Shown here one piece after another: positions 1 to 9,297 of a DNA stretch of 64,000 nt. The translations under genes and the position numbers were made by a program. A model generated the notes under the pieces. It was given only the letters and a program-made list of their open reading frames with translations. It was not told the origin of the DNA and ran no database searches. How positions within the stretch are numbered: the first letter of the stretch is position 1; each line of letters opens with the position of its first letter. Origin of the DNA: Microbacterium keratanolyticum (GTDB lineage: Bacteria; Actinomycetota; Actinomycetes; Actinomycetales; Microbacteriaceae); contig NZ_JAFBBQ010000001.1 of the NCBI RefSeq assembly GCF_016907255.1, positions 2,418,001 through 2,482,000 on the forward strand. Reading direction: 5' to 3'.

Positions 1-2
1 AC

Positions 3-983
3 GAGGTCGTCTCGTTCGTCAAGCAGGGACTGAAAGACCTCTCGATCTCGCGCTCCGCGTTCGACTGGGGCATCGAGGTTCCCTGGGACGACGCGCACGT
101 CATCTACGTGTGGGTCGACGCTCTGCTGAACTACGCGACGGCGGTCGGCTACGGTGACGACACCGACGAGTTCGACAGCCGCTGGCCCGCGTACCACGTG
201 GTCGGCAAAGACATCCTGCGCTTCCACGCCGTCATCTGGCCGGCGATGCTCATGGCTGCGGGCGTCGACGTGCCCAAGGGCGTCTTCGCGCACGGCTGGC
301 TGCTCGTCGGCGGCGAGAAGATGTCGAAGTCGAAGCTCACCGGCATCGCGCCGACGGAGATCACGGATGTCTTCGGCTCGGACGCGTACCGCTACTACTT
401 CCTGTCGGCGATCGCCTTCGGTCAGGACGGCTCGTTCTCCTGGGAAGACCTCGCGGCCCGCTATCAGGCAGAGCTCGCGAACGGCTTCGGCAACCTTGCC
501 TCGCGCACCGTCGCGATGATCGAGCGCTACTTCGACGGCGTGGTTCCCACCGCCTCCGAGTACACGGAGCAGGACCTCGAGATCCAGCGCATCGTCGCGA
601 AGGCCGCGTCGCAGGCGGATGCTGCCATGGAGCGCTTCCGCATCGACGAGGCCATCGAGTCGATCTGGACGATCGTCGATGCGCTCAACGGCTACATCAC
701 CGAGAACGAGCCGTGGGCTCTCGCGAAGGATGAGACGCAGCGCGACCGCCTCTCGACGGTGCTGTACACGTGTGCAGACGGTCTGCGTGCGCTCACGGTG
801 CTGCTGTCGCCGGTGATGCCGCAGTCGACGGCCACGCTCTGGGCTGCTCTCGGTGCGGCGGATTCGCTGGGTGCGCTGGACGCGCAGCCGCTGCGTGAGG
901 CCGGCGCCTGGGGTGTTCTTCCCGCGGGGGCGAAGGTCAGCACGCTGGCACCGCTGTTCCCGCGCGTGGAGACCTCGGCCTGA
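3..983 (+). CDS. metG: Methionyl-tRNA synthetase, C-terminal part (5' end outside window)
   Basis: Charges tRNA-Met with methionine in the cytosol. The reading frame is already open at the window edge, so the N-terminal Rossmann half is missing. What remains carries the class I signatures: a HVIYVWVDAL block near 100-129, the KMSKS catalytic loop at 318-332 within GGEKMSKSK, and the helical anticodon-binding domain with ENEPWALAKD near 706-735. The protein ends about 215 residues after KMSKS, so no C-terminal dimerisation (tRNA-binding) domain is fused. It is followed 13 bp later by a TatD nuclease, the usual metG-tatD arrangement in bacteria. Identification is secure; only the start is unknown. 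Confidence 0.95.
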   Translation, partial: EVVSFVKQGLKDLSISRSAFDWGIEVPWDDAHVIYVWVDALLNYATAVGYGDDTDEFDSRWPAYHVVGKDILRFHAVIWPAMLMAAGVDVPKGVFAHGWLLVGGEKMSKSKLTGIAPTEITDVFGSDAYRYYFLSAIAFGQDGSFSWEDLAARYQAELANGFGNLASRTVAMIERYFDGVVPTASEYTEQDLEIQRIVAKAASQADAAMERFRIDEAIESIWTIVDALNGYITENEPWALAKDETQRDRLSTVLYTCADGLRALTVLLSPVMPQSTATLWAALGAADSLGALDAQPLREAGAWGVLPAGAKVSTLAPLFPRVETSA

Positions 984-996
984 TCCGAGCGGCACG

Positions 997-1884
997 ATGA
1001 GCCAGCATCCCGAGACCTACGTGCGCGAGCGCGCGACGGAGGGACGAAAGAATCTGCTCTATCCGTCGGCGCCCGCGCCGCTCGCGGTACCGGTCTACGA
1101 CAACCACGCCCATCTGGAGATCACTGACGGCGACGACCCGCTGACGCTCGCCGAGCAGCTCGACCGCGCGCAGGAGGCCGGTGTGATCGGCGTCGTGCAG
1201 GCCTCCGGAGACCTGGAATCCTCGCGCTGGGCGGTCGCCGCAGCCGAGAGCGACCAGCGCGTGCTCGCGGCCGTCGCGATCCATCCGAACGACGCCCCGA
1301 CGTACGCGGCGGCCGGTCTTCTCGATGACGCGATCACGGAGATCGATGAGCTCGCCGCGCACCCGCGCACGCGTGCGATCGGTGAGACGGGGTTGGATTT
1401 CTTCCGCACCGGGCCCGAGGGACGTGAGGCCCAGTTCGTCTCCTTCGAGGCGCACATCGCACTGGCGAAGAAACACGGCATCGCGATGCAGATCCACGAC
1501 CGCGACGCGCATGATGACGTCCTCAAGACGCTCGTGCGCGTCGGTGCCCCCGAGACGACCGTGTTCCACTGCTTCTCGGGTGATGAAGCGATGGCGCGGA
1601 TCGCCGCTGACGCGGGCTACTACCTGTCCTTCGCCGGCAACGTCACCTTCAAGAACGCGCAGAACCTGCGCGATGCGCTGGCGGTCACACCGCTCGATCG
1701 CATCCTCGTTGAGACGGACGCGCCCTTCCTGACTCCCGTGCCGCTCCGCGGCCGGCCGAACGCGCCCTACCTCATCCCGATCACGCTGCGCTTCATGGCC
1801 GAAGAGCTCGGCATCGACGTCGATGAACTGGGCGCGCAGGTCGCCGCGAACACGCTGCGCGTCTACGGCTCGTTCGACGACTGA
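997..1884 (+). CDS. tatD: TatD family metal-dependent DNase/hydrolase
   Basis: A TIM-barrel metallohydrolase of 295 residues. Family members are 3'-5' exonucleases or deoxyribonucleases. The metal-binding pattern is complete: YDNHAHLE near residue 30 (H-x-H), the [10 protein letters not shown] glutamate, an IHDRDAHDD histidine, HCFSG, and ETDAPFLTP near the C-terminus. The ATG at 997 was chosen because it begins just before the conserved barrel and lies 13 bp after the metG stop; an in-frame upstream extension would run into metG. Likely co-transcribed with metG. Its last 22 bp overlap the end of the opposed MFS gene. Confidence 0.92.
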   Translation: MSQHPETYVRERATEGRKNLLYPSAPAPLAVPVYDNHAHLEITDGDDPLTLAEQLDRAQEAGVIGVVQASGDLESSRWAVAAAESDQRVLAAVAIHPNDAPTYAAAGLLDDAITEIDELAAHPRTRAIGETGLDFFRTGPEGREAQFVSFEAHIALAKKHGIAMQIHDRDAHDDVLKTLVRVGAPETTVFHCFSGDEAMARIAADAGYYLSFAGNVTFKNAQNLRDALAVTPLDRILVETDAPFLTPVPLRGRPNAPYLIPITLRFMAEELGIDVDELGAQVAANTLRVYGSFDD

Positions 1885-3137
1885 ACCTCAGCCGTCTCGT
1901 CGAGCACGGGCTTCGCGCTCACGATCTGCGAGATCGGACGCCACACGAGCACAAGGGTCAGCGCCGCACCGGCGAAGGCGAACCACCAGGGCGCCGTCAG
2001 TCCCCAGGTCTCCGCGATCACACCACCGAGTGCCTGCCCGATGACCATGCCGCCGAAGACGCCCACCATGTTGACCGAGGCGACACGGCCCTGCAGTTCG
2101 GCGGGCACGAGCCGCTGTCGCACGGTCGTCGAGATCGTGCCCCATACGAACGCGTAGGCGCCGAAGAAGAACATGATCACGAGCGCGACCCAGCCGATCG
2201 AGGTGAGCGCGAAGGCAAGATGCATGAGCACCTCCATCGTGAGCACGATGCGCATGAGTGCGGCGAAGGAGATGTGGCGCTCCAGCCAGCCGAAGCTGAA
2301 CGTCGCGAGCAGTCCACCAGCAGCGGATGCGGTCGTCAGCATGCCGTAGCCGACAGCGCCGAGGTCCAGATGCTCGGTCGCATACAGCACGAGCACGCCC
2401 CAGGGGGCTGCCCAGGTGATGTTGAACGCGAGGATGATGATCACGAGCATCCGTACGGGTGGATTTCGCCACAGCCAGCGGATGCCCTCAGCGATGTCGG
2501 TGTGCACGGCCGTCCGCTCGCCCGTCTCGCCCCGCGACGGAACGGGGGTGCGCGCCATGCGCGAGATCAGCACGACGGCGAGGCTGACGCAGACGATCTC
2601 CAGCAGGAAGGGCCAGGCCGTGCCGGCAGCGAAGAGGAACGCGCCCAGCGGGGGACCGGCGAACTGGTTCGCGACAAGGTAGCCGGCCTGCAGTCGCGCA
2701 TTCCCGGTGCCGAGGTCCGCGGGCTGCACGATCATCGGCAGCAGCGTGCTTCCGGCGGTGTCGACGAAGACCTCGGCGGTGCCGTAGAGGAAGGCCACCG
2801 CGAGCACGATGCCGATGTTCGACGTTCCCGTCACAAGGAACACGCAGAGAGCGGCGAGCACGACGGCGCGGGCGGCATTGGCGAACATCACCAGTCGGCG
2901 CCGATCGAAGCGGTCGGCGATCGCTCCGGCGTGCAATCCGAACAGCAGCCAGGGCAGGAACTGCAGGATGGCTCCGGATGCCACCAGGATCGGCGACGAC
3001 GTGATCGACGCGATCAGCAGTGGCGCGGCCGCGAGGGCGACGCCGTCGCCGACGTTGCTCGTCCAGGAAGAGGCGAGAAGCCAGCGGAAATCACGACCCA
3101 TACGGCGGGGCGCGATGAGTTCACCAGGGGAGGGCAC
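1863..3137 (-). CDS. MFS transporter, EntS/MFS_3-like multidrug or siderophore exporter
   Basis: A 424-residue integral membrane protein with about twelve hydrophobic segments, of the Major Facilitator type resembling the EntS/MFS_3 group. Conserved features include the [17 protein letters not shown] loop between helices 2 and 3 (motif A) and a duplicated six-helix organisation. The substrate cannot be told from sequence. The GTG at 3137 is preferred over the ATG at 3101 because TAGGAT (3149-3144 on the minus strand) lies exactly 6 bases upstream, the leaderless-promoter spacing seen at other starts here. It is transcribed divergently from rsmA, and its 3' end overlaps tatD tail to tail by 22 bp. 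Confidence 0.85.
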   Translation of the reverse strand: MPSPGELIAPRRMGRDFRWLLASSWTSNVGDGVALAAAPLLIASITSSPILVASGAILQFLPWLLFGLHAGAIADRFDRRRLVMFANAARAVVLAALCVFLVTGTSNIGIVLAVAFLYGTAEVFVDTAGSTLLPMIVQPADLGTGNARLQAGYLVANQFAGPPLGAFLFAAGTAWPFLLEIVCVSLAVVLISRMARTPVPSRGETGERTAVHTDIAEGIRWLWRNPPVRMLVIIILAFNITWAAPWGVLVLYATEHLDLGAVGYGMLTTASAAGGLLATFSFGWLERHISFAALMRIVLTMEVLMHLAFALTSIGWVALVIMFFFGAYAFVWGTISTTVRQRLVPAELQGRVASVNMVGVFGGMVIGQALGGVIAETWGLTAPWWFAFAGAALTLVLVWRPISQIVSAKPVLDETAEVQSSNEP

Positions 3138-3143
3138 CCGAAG

Positions 3144-3149
3144 ATCCTA
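3144..3149 (-). promoter_or_regulatory. -10 box TAGGAT, leaderless start for the MFS gene
   Basis: On the minus strand TAGGAT is followed by six bases and then the GTG at 3137. This is the TANNNT-N6-start pattern typical of leaderless actinobacterial transcripts. No convincing -35 was identified. Confidence 0.5.
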
Positions 3150-3173
3150 CGGAGATTAGGGAAGAATGGGGGG

Positions 3174-4028
3174 ATGACCGTGACCCTGCTCGGCGCCACC
3201 GAGATCCGCCGTCTTGCCGCTGAGCTCGATGTGACCCCGACCAAGAAGCTCGGCCAGAACTTCGTCGTCGACGCCAACACGGTGCGCAAGATCGTGCACG
3301 CCGCCGCCGTGCAGCCGGGAGAGCGAGTGGTCGAGGTCGGCCCAGGGCTCGGGTCGCTGACCCTCGCGATCCTCGAAGCCGGGGCATCCGTCACCGCTGT
3401 CGAGATCGACCATCGTCTGGCTGCGCGTCTGCCGCAGACCGCCGCGGAGCACGGTGTGCCAGAGGGGGCTCTGACCGTGGTGGATGCCGATGCCCTGCGC
3501 GTGACAGAGCTGCCGGGCGAGCCGACGTTGCTCGTCGCGAACCTTCCGTACAACGTGTCGGTGCCGGTTCTCCTGCACTTCCTCGAGAACTTCACCTACC
3601 TCCAGCGAGGTGTCGTCATGGTGCAGGCCGAGGTCGCTGAGCGCCTCGCCGCGAAGCCGCACTCCAAGATCTACGGCACCCCCAGCGTGAAGGCCGCCTG
3701 GTACGGCGAGTGGAAGCTCTGCGGCACGGTCTCGCGCCAGGTCTTCTGGCCGGTGCCGAACGTCGACAGTCTGCTCGTCGGGTTCGATCGGGCCGCTGAC
3801 GTGCGCGGTTCCGAGGAGGAGCGCGTGGCGACGTTCGCAATCGTCGACGCCGCATTCAACCAGCGCCGCAAGATGCTGCGCCAGGCGCTGTCTGGCCTGT
3901 TCGGCGGTTCGTCCGCGGCATCCGAGATCCTCACCAGGGCCGGCGTCGCTCCGACCGCGCGCGGCGAAGATCTCACGGTCGACGACTACCACCGCATCGC
4001 CCTCGCGGCCGCTAGCCTGGACGAGTGA
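3174..4028 (+). CDS. rsmA: 16S rRNA (adenine1518-N6/adenine1519-N6)-dimethyltransferase
   Basis: RsmA/KsgA dimethylates two adjacent adenines in the 3' terminal hairpin of 16S rRNA during 30S maturation. The 284-residue protein shows the SAM-dependent Rossmann signature [11 protein letters not shown], the family mark [10 protein letters not shown] near the N-terminus, and the NLPYNVS catalytic motif. Length is normal for the family. The ATG at 3174 places the product at the expected N-terminus; an AAGAAT element sits six bases upstream, so the start may be leaderless. It overlaps the following aldo/keto reductase by GTGA, with ispE next, the common actinobacterial order. Confidence 0.95.
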   Translation: MTVTLLGATEIRRLAAELDVTPTKKLGQNFVVDANTVRKIVHAAAVQPGERVVEVGPGLGSLTLAILEAGASVTAVEIDHRLAARLPQTAAEHGVPEGALTVVDADALRVTELPGEPTLLVANLPYNVSVPVLLHFLENFTYLQRGVVMVQAEVAERLAAKPHSKIYGTPSVKAAWYGEWKLCGTVSRQVFWPVPNVDSLLVGFDRAADVRGSEEERVATFAIVDAAFNQRRKMLRQALSGLFGGSSAASEILTRAGVAPTARGEDLTVDDYHRIALAAASLDE

Positions 4029-5089
4029 CCGCACCCCGCTTCAAGCCCCACGTCCCCGAGATCCACCGGCCGTACTCGGCTGCTGCGGATCGCTACCAGC
4101 GCTTCGAGTATCGCCAGGTCGGAGCATCCGGACTCTACCTGCCGCCGATCTCGCTCGGACTCTGGTGGAACTTCGGCGACAACATCCCGCTCGACAACCA
4201 GCGGGCACTGCTGCGGCACGCCTTCGACATCGGCATCACGCACTTCGATCTGGCGAACAACTACGGCCCGCCCTACGGCTCGGCCGAGAAGAACTTTGGG
4301 CGGATCTTCGCGGAAGATCTGCGTCCCTACCGTGACGAGCTCATCATCTCGTCGAAGGCGGGATGGGACATGTGGCCGGGGCCGTACGGAGACCTCGGGT
4401 CGCGCAAGTACATCCTGGCGAGCGCGGAGCAGTCCCTGACGCGCATGGGGCTCGACTACGTCGACATCTTCTACTCGCACCGTGTCGACCCGGTCGCCCC
4501 CATCGAAGAGACGATCGGCGCACTCGACACCCTCGTGCGGCAGGGCAAGGCCCTTTACGTGGGCATCTCGTCATATAGCGCGGAGCGCTCGGCTGAGGCA
4601 GCGAAGGTCGCCCGCGAGCTGGGCACGCCCCTCGTGATCCACCAGCCCTCGTACTCGATGCTCAACCGCTGGGTCGAAGACGGCCTCACGGATCAGCTGC
4701 GCGGCGACGGGATGGGAGCCATCGCCTTCACTCCGCTCGCACAGGGCCTGCTCACCGGCAAGTACCTGGGCGACGGCACAGCACAGCGCGCGCAGAAGCG
4801 CGGTTCGCTGCCGGATGCTCCGGTGTCGGAGGAGGGTCTGGCGATCCTGCGTCAACTCAATGACATCGCCGCCTCCCGCGGCCAGTCCCTCGCACAGCTC
4901 GCCATCCAGTGGGTGCTGCGTGACCCGGTGGTTGCCTCGGCGCTGATCGGCGCATCGCGGGTCGAGCAGCTGGATGAGAACGTCGCCGCCGTCACCGCGG
5001 CGCCGCTGACGGCAGAAGAGATCGCCCAGATCGACGCGATCGCCGGTTCCATCGACGTCAACCTCTGGGCGGTGTCATCGGACCTGTGA
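4025..5089 (+). CDS. Aldo/keto reductase, YghZ/L-glyceraldehyde 3-phosphate reductase-like
   Basis: A 354-residue (alpha/beta)8 NADPH-dependent oxidoreductase. It resembles the YghZ (MgrA)/Kv-beta-like subgroup, whose members reduce L-glyceraldehyde 3-phosphate and methylglyoxal. Supporting blocks are an [15 protein letters not shown] region holding the catalytic Asp and Tyr, [12 protein letters not shown] with the catalytic Lys, and the cofactor segment [15 protein letters not shown] near the C-terminus. The GTG start overlaps the rsmA stop by 4 bp, so translation is probably coupled. ispE begins 7 bp downstream. The physiological substrate is an inference. Confidence 0.88.
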   Translation: MTAPRFKPHVPEIHRPYSAAADRYQRFEYRQVGASGLYLPPISLGLWWNFGDNIPLDNQRALLRHAFDIGITHFDLANNYGPPYGSAEKNFGRIFAEDLRPYRDELIISSKAGWDMWPGPYGDLGSRKYILASAEQSLTRMGLDYVDIFYSHRVDPVAPIEETIGALDTLVRQGKALYVGISSYSAERSAEAAKVARELGTPLVIHQPSYSMLNRWVEDGLTDQLRGDGMGAIAFTPLAQGLLTGKYLGDGTAQRAQKRGSLPDAPVSEEGLAILRQLNDIAASRGQSLAQLAIQWVLRDPVVASALIGASRVEQLDENVAAVTAAPLTAEEIAQIDAIAGSIDVNLWAVSSDL

Positions 5090-5096
5090 GCGCACG

Positions 5097-6032
5097 ATGA
5101 GATCTGCGGCCGCTCCGGCGTCGGTGCACGTGCGCGCCCCGGGGAAGATCAACGTCTTCCTCGCGGTCGGCGATGTGCACGACGACGGCTACCACTCGCT
5201 CGCGACGGTCTTCCAGGCAGTATCCCTGTACGAGGATGTCATCGCGACCGCGTCGCCAGACTTCACGGTGAGCGTCAGCGGACCGGACGTCGATCCGGCG
5301 ACCGTGCCGTTGGATGATCGCAACCTCGCGGTGCGCGCGGCCAAGATCCTCGCCATGGCGACGGGATATCCGGGCGGCGTGCATCTCGAGATTCGTAAGA
5401 GTGTTCCCGTGGCGGGAGGGATGGGTGGGGGATCCGCGGATGCTGCTGCTGCCCTCGTCGCGTGTGATGCGCTCTGGGGGACGGGCCTCTCTTCGCAGCG
5501 GATGCACGAGCTCGCGGCGCGACTGGGAGCGGACGTGCCGTTCGCGCTGCACGGCGGCACCGCCGTCGGGACGGGGCGCGGCGACCACCTCACCCCGGCG
5601 CTCGCCCCGGGACGCTTCGACTGGGTGCTTGTGCTGAGCGATCAGGGGCTGTCGACGCCGCAGATCTACCGTCAGCTCGATGAGTACCGTCTCGAGCACG
5701 GTGCGCTCGCGGATGATCCGCCAGAGTCTCTGGATGTTCCACCCGCCGTGCTGCAGGCCCTGCGATCCGGTGATGCCCGCGCGCTCGCGGAGGTCGTGTT
5801 CAACGACCTGCAGGTGGCGGCGCTGCAGGACCGCCCGGACCTGGAACGTGTGCTCGCCGCAGGAGCGGAAGCCGGCGCGCTGGCGGGACTCGTCTCGGGA
5901 TCCGGCCCGACGATCGCACTGCTGTGCGCGTCGGCGGATGATGCGCGGCGTGTGCAGGATGAGTGCGAAGAGCGGGGCCTGCGGGCGCTGCACGTCCACA
6001 GCGCTGTACCTGGCGCGCGCATCATCGCCTGA
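5097..6032 (+). CDS. ispE: 4-diphosphocytidyl-2-C-methyl-D-erythritol kinase
   Basis: A GHMP-superfamily kinase that phosphorylates CDP-methylerythritol in the non-mevalonate (MEP) isoprenoid pathway. The 311-residue protein begins with APGKINVFLAVGD (motif 1), has the ATP-binding motif 2 as VAGGMGGGSADAAAAL, and motif 3 as SGSGPTIAL near the C-terminus. It starts 7 bp after the aldo/keto reductase stop and closes the rsmA operon. 73 bp separate it from the next gene. Presence of the gene indicates that isopentenyl diphosphate is made by the MEP route. Confidence 0.95.
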   Translation: MRSAAAPASVHVRAPGKINVFLAVGDVHDDGYHSLATVFQAVSLYEDVIATASPDFTVSVSGPDVDPATVPLDDRNLAVRAAKILAMATGYPGGVHLEIRKSVPVAGGMGGGSADAAAALVACDALWGTGLSSQRMHELAARLGADVPFALHGGTAVGTGRGDHLTPALAPGRFDWVLVLSDQGLSTPQIYRQLDEYRLEHGALADDPPESLDVPPAVLQALRSGDARALAEVVFNDLQVAALQDRPDLERVLAAGAEAGALAGLVSGSGPTIALLCASADDARRVQDECEERGLRALHVHSAVPGARIIA

Positions 6033-6105
6033 GCTGCCGCGGACGAAGCGCGAGGCGATCTCTCCTGCGACTGCGCCCAGCAATCTGCCGTAGCCTGGAT
6101 CAGAC

Positions 6106-7917
6106 ATGGCACATCTTCTCGGGGCCGAGGGCCTCCACCTTGAGTACCCCACAAAAGTCGTCTTCGATGCGATCACGGTCGGCGTCGAAGAGGGTGACCG
6201 CATCGGCATCGTCGGACGCAACGGCGATGGAAAGTCGAGCCTGCTGGCGATGCTCGCAGGCCGCAAGGAGCCCGACGGCGGTCGCGTCACGGTGCGCAGC
6301 GGCATCACGATCGGCGTGCTCGACCAGGCGGACACTCTCGATGATTCGCTGACGGTCGGCACCGCCGTGGTGGGCGATCTCGAGGAGTACGAGTGGGCAG
6401 GGGATGCTCGCATCCGCGACATCATCGGCGGCCTGCTCGACGGTCTCGACTGGAATGCGCCCGTCACCGCGCTCAGCGGCGGGCAGCGTCGACGCGTCGC
6501 GCTCGCCAAGCTGCTTACGGGGGACTGGGACATCATCGCCCTCGATGAGCCCACGAACCACCTCGATGTCGAAGCGGTCACCTGGCTGGCCGGACACCTC
6601 AAGAAGCGCTGGTCGCCGAACGCGGGGGCGCTCCTGGTCGTCACCCACGACCGGTGGTTCCTTGACGAGATCTGCACCGAGACGTGGGAGGTTCACGATC
6701 GCATCGTCGAGCCCTTCGAAGGCGGCTACGCGGCGTACATCCTGCAGCGCGTCGAGCGAGACCGCATGGCAGCCGCGACTGAAGCGAAGCGTCAGAACCT
6801 GGCGCGCAAGGAGCTCGCCTGGCTGCGTCGAGGCGCACCCGCCCGTACGGCGAAGCCGAAGTTCCGCATCGATGCGGCGAACGCGCTGATCGCAGATGTT
6901 CCGGAGATCCGCGATCCTGTGTCGTTGCAGTCGCTGGCGGTGTCGCGCCTGGGCAAGGATGTCGTCGACATTCTTGATGTGAGCGTCACCTACCCCGCCA
7001 CCGACACGTCGCCGGAGCGAGAGGTGCTGCGCGACGTGGAATGGCGCATCGCGCCGGGTGAGCGCACGGGCATCCTCGGCGTCAACGGCGCAGGAAAGTC
7101 GACCCTTCTCGGCCTCGTCTCGGGCACGGTGCAGCCGACCACGGGGCGGGTGAAGCACGGCAAGACGGTGAAGGTGCGCACGCTCACTCAGCAGCTGGAC
7201 GAGCTGGTCGAGTTCTGGAACGATCCCGTCCGGGTGGTGATCTCCGGCCTGCGCACCTCGTACACGATGGGCACGGGGTCGAAGGCGCAGGACCTGACGC
7301 CTGGCCAGCTGCTGGAGCGGCTCGGGTTCTCGTCCGCGCAGCTCTCGACGCCGGTGAAGGACCTGTCGGGTGGGCAGCAGCGCCGCCTGCAGCTTCTGCT
7401 CGTCCTGCTCGACCAGCCCAACGTGCTGATCCTCGACGAGCCGACGAACGACATGGACACCGACATGCTCGCGGCGATCGAGGACCTTCTGGACACGTGG
7501 CCGGGCACCCTCCTCGTCGTCAGCCACGACCGGTACTTCCTGGAGCGGGTCACCGACCAGCAGTACGCCGTCATGGGCGGGCGTCTTCGCCACCTGCCCG
7601 GGGGCGTCGATGAGTATCTGCGGCTTCGCCAGCATGAGATGGATGCTCCCGCGCCGACTCCCGCGAAGACGAGTGCTCCCACGACTCTCCGGCTGGAGGG
7701 GGCAGAGCTGCGGGCAGCGCAGAAGGAGATCTCGGCGCTGGAGCGACGGATCCAGAAGCTCACGCAGCAGATCGACGCCGCGAAGCACGCCCTCGTCGAA
7801 CACGATCAGTCCGACTACACGGGCCTCGGCGAGAAGATGACGAAGATCGGCGCGCTCGAGGCTGAGGTCGAAGAGAGTGAGCTGCGCTGGTTCGAGCTCA
7901 CCGAGCAGATCGGCTGA
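6106..7917 (+). CDS. ABC-F family ATPase (duplicated ABC domains)
   Basis: A soluble 603-residue protein with two ABC nucleotide-binding domains and no membrane segments, the ABC-F plan of ribosome-associated translation factors and antibiotic-protection proteins. Domain 1 has GIVGRNGDGKSS (Walker A), LSGGQRRRVALAK and IIALDEPTNHLD. Domain 2 has GILGVNGAGKST, LSGGQQRRLQ and VLILDEPTNDMD. The inter-domain linker near residues 210-250 is Arg/Lys rich, and a C-terminal helical coiled-coil tail follows near 525-600, as in Uup-type members. A TAGCCT -10-like box lies at 6091-6096, so the leader is very short. Whether it is a housekeeping EttA/Uup-like factor or a resistance protein cannot be decided. 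Confidence 0.9.
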   Translation: MAHLLGAEGLHLEYPTKVVFDAITVGVEEGDRIGIVGRNGDGKSSLLAMLAGRKEPDGGRVTVRSGITIGVLDQADTLDDSLTVGTAVVGDLEEYEWAGDARIRDIIGGLLDGLDWNAPVTALSGGQRRRVALAKLLTGDWDIIALDEPTNHLDVEAVTWLAGHLKKRWSPNAGALLVVTHDRWFLDEICTETWEVHDRIVEPFEGGYAAYILQRVERDRMAAATEAKRQNLARKELAWLRRGAPARTAKPKFRIDAANALIADVPEIRDPVSLQSLAVSRLGKDVVDILDVSVTYPATDTSPEREVLRDVEWRIAPGERTGILGVNGAGKSTLLGLVSGTVQPTTGRVKHGKTVKVRTLTQQLDELVEFWNDPVRVVISGLRTSYTMGTGSKAQDLTPGQLLERLGFSSAQLSTPVKDLSGGQQRRLQLLLVLLDQPNVLILDEPTNDMDTDMLAAIEDLLDTWPGTLLVVSHDRYFLERVTDQQYAVMGGRLRHLPGGVDEYLRLRQHEMDAPAPTPAKTSAPTTLRLEGAELRAAQKEISALERRIQKLTQQIDAAKHALVEHDQSDYTGLGEKMTKIGALEAEVEESELRWFELTEQIG

Positions 7918-7929
7918 GGCTCTGAGCGC

Positions 7930-9090
7930 TCAGGCGTTCAGCGAGCTGGCCGCGACGATCAGGTCATCCATCGCGCGCAGTGAATGGATACCTGCGCGTG
8001 CCGTCACCCCGAGCACGTCGTCGAGCTCACCGCTGACGACGCGCACATTGCGGGCGACGAGCGGAAGCGCGGCACCCGTCAGCACTGCGGCAGCGTGCTC
8101 GACGAATCCGGGCACCTCTCGGGCGACCTTGCCGCTGATCACGATGATCTCCGGATCGATGGTGTGACAGACGTTCGTGAGCATGCGTCCGAGTACCGTC
8201 GCCGCGTTGCGCGCGATCGACGCGGCGACGGCATCATCCGCCGCGCAGCGTGTGCGGAACTGCTCCCAGTCTTCGGATCCTTCGTTGAGCATCCGGAAGT
8301 CTCGAAGAATCGCCGGAATCGAGGTGTATTGCATCAGGCACCCGGGGTTGCCGCAGCTGCAGAGGGGGCCGTCCCAGTCGTAGACGGTGTGACCGAGCTC
8401 ACCGGACCCGCCGCGCGCGCCTGACTGGATCACACCGTCCATGACGTGGCCTGACGTGATGCCGTAGCTCACATCGACATAAAGCATGTTGGCGCAGCCT
8501 CGCCCTGCCCCCCAGAGATACTCTGCCAGTCCTTCCAGCCGCGCAGAGTTCTGCACGCGCACGGGAACCCTGAAGCGCTCGGCGAAGTAGTTCTTCGGAT
8601 TCACTCCGAACCAGCGGCTCGAAGCCCGCTGCGCGTAGATGTCGCCGGAGCGCGCGTCCATCTGCGTGTCTACCGCCAGGTGCACGGCGCGCAGCGTCTC
8701 GGTCGTGCCGGGCAGATCCTTCAGCAACTCTTCCAGCAGCTGTGCGGCCGTGGCGAGCCGGTCACTCGCGGTCACGTCGTCGGGGCACGATGCTGTCAAT
8801 TCTCCGAACACTCTGCCGTCGAGTGTTGCGACGGTGACGGCGCAGGCGTCGACGAGGAACATCACCGAGGCGAGGACCCCGAGCTGAGGTGTCGTTCCCA
8901 TCAGGTTCTTGAGGGAGCCCGGTTCGGGGTCTGTCTCCTCGATCCAGCCCGCGGCCTGAAGGCGGGCCGTGAGATTCGTGACCGTCGCCCGGGAGACGTC
9001 GAGGGAGCGCGCGAGGTCGGCGCGATAGGTGGGCCCTTGGGCGATCAGCGTGCGCAGGAGGCGCTGCGCGTTCGGCGTCGGCGTCGACAC
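7930..9090 (-). CDS. ROK family transcriptional repressor of the adjacent glycan operon
   Basis: 386 residues: an N-terminal winged helix (QRLLRTLIAQG, then the recognition region LDVSRATVTNLTARL) followed by a ROK sugar-kinase-like fold. The zinc motif CSCGNPGC is intact. The position of the kinase catalytic Asp, normally in an N-D dipeptide, reads VQNSARLEG, so it is a sensor rather than a kinase, as in NagC/XylR-type regulators. The GTG at 9090 was chosen because GAAGGGA lies just upstream and the helix-turn-helix begins soon after; a TTG at 9174 is open but has no ribosome binding site. It diverges from the sugar-binding lipoprotein gene and probably represses that operon until an amino-sugar ligand binds. 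Confidence 0.88.
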   Translation of the reverse strand: MSTPTPNAQRLLRTLIAQGPTYRADLARSLDVSRATVTNLTARLQAAGWIEETDPEPGSLKNLMGTTPQLGVLASVMFLVDACAVTVATLDGRVFGELTASCPDDVTASDRLATAAQLLEELLKDLPGTTETLRAVHLAVDTQMDARSGDIYAQRASSRWFGVNPKNYFAERFRVPVRVQNSARLEGLAEYLWGAGRGCANMLYVDVSYGITSGHVMDGVIQSGARGGSGELGHTVYDWDGPLCSCGNPGCLMQYTSIPAILRDFRMLNEGSEDWEQFRTRCAADDAVAASIARNAATVLGRMLTNVCHTIDPEIIVISGKVAREVPGFVEHAAAVLTGAALPLVARNVRVVSGELDDVLGVTARAGIHSLRAMDDLIVAASSLNA

Positions 9091-9175
9091 GAGGTTCCCT
9101 TCATCCGGTTCTCCAGAGAGATTATCGGTGTTTTGCGGAGGTTCGCGGCGGCGCGCGCGAACCTGAGGCGACAAA

Positions 9176-9196
9176 AGTGTTTAGGAAATTGACACT
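9176..9196. promoter_or_regulatory. Candidate ROK operator (AGTGT-N11-ACACT)
   Basis: A perfect 5-bp inverted repeat with 11-base spacing lies between the divergent ROK gene and the glycan operon. Its right half overlaps the TTGACA -35 hexamer of the operon promoter. That position fits repression by steric blocking. Assignment to the ROK protein is inference from location. Confidence 0.45.
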
Positions 9197-9217
9197 ATCG
9201 CGAAACTCGTGCATCCT
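9189..9217 (+). promoter_or_regulatory. Promoter of the glycan operon (TTGACA, 17 bp, CATCCT)
   Basis: A consensus -35 TTGACA at 9189-9194 is followed 17 bp later by CATCCT (9212-9217), a weak -10. The leader to the ATG at 9298 would be roughly 75 bases, with GGAG at 9290-9293 as ribosome binding site. The rest of the 207-bp divergent gap shows nothing else that can be supported. Confidence 0.5.
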
Positions 9218-9297
9218 GAATCCTGGCTCGCGAGAGTCGAGCCATACCCATCCCCGCGGGTTCGTCGGACGCGGGGCACGATTCCATCGGAGTAATC

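Noticed and set aside
2220..3173. Open frame extending rsmA upstream across the MFS gene
   Set aside because: It is antisense to the MFS exporter and unrelated to RsmA, whose normal N-terminus is met by the ATG at 3174.
7922..7933. CTGAGCGCTCAG palindrome at the ABC-F/ROK junction as a terminator
   Set aside because: The 12-bp palindrome overlaps the ROK stop, leaves almost no loop and has no T-run; it is probably incidental.
9091..9174. Longer ROK protein from a TTG at 9174
   Set aside because: It would add 28 low-complexity residues without a ribosome binding site; the GTG at 9090 has GAAGGGA upstream and directly precedes the winged helix.
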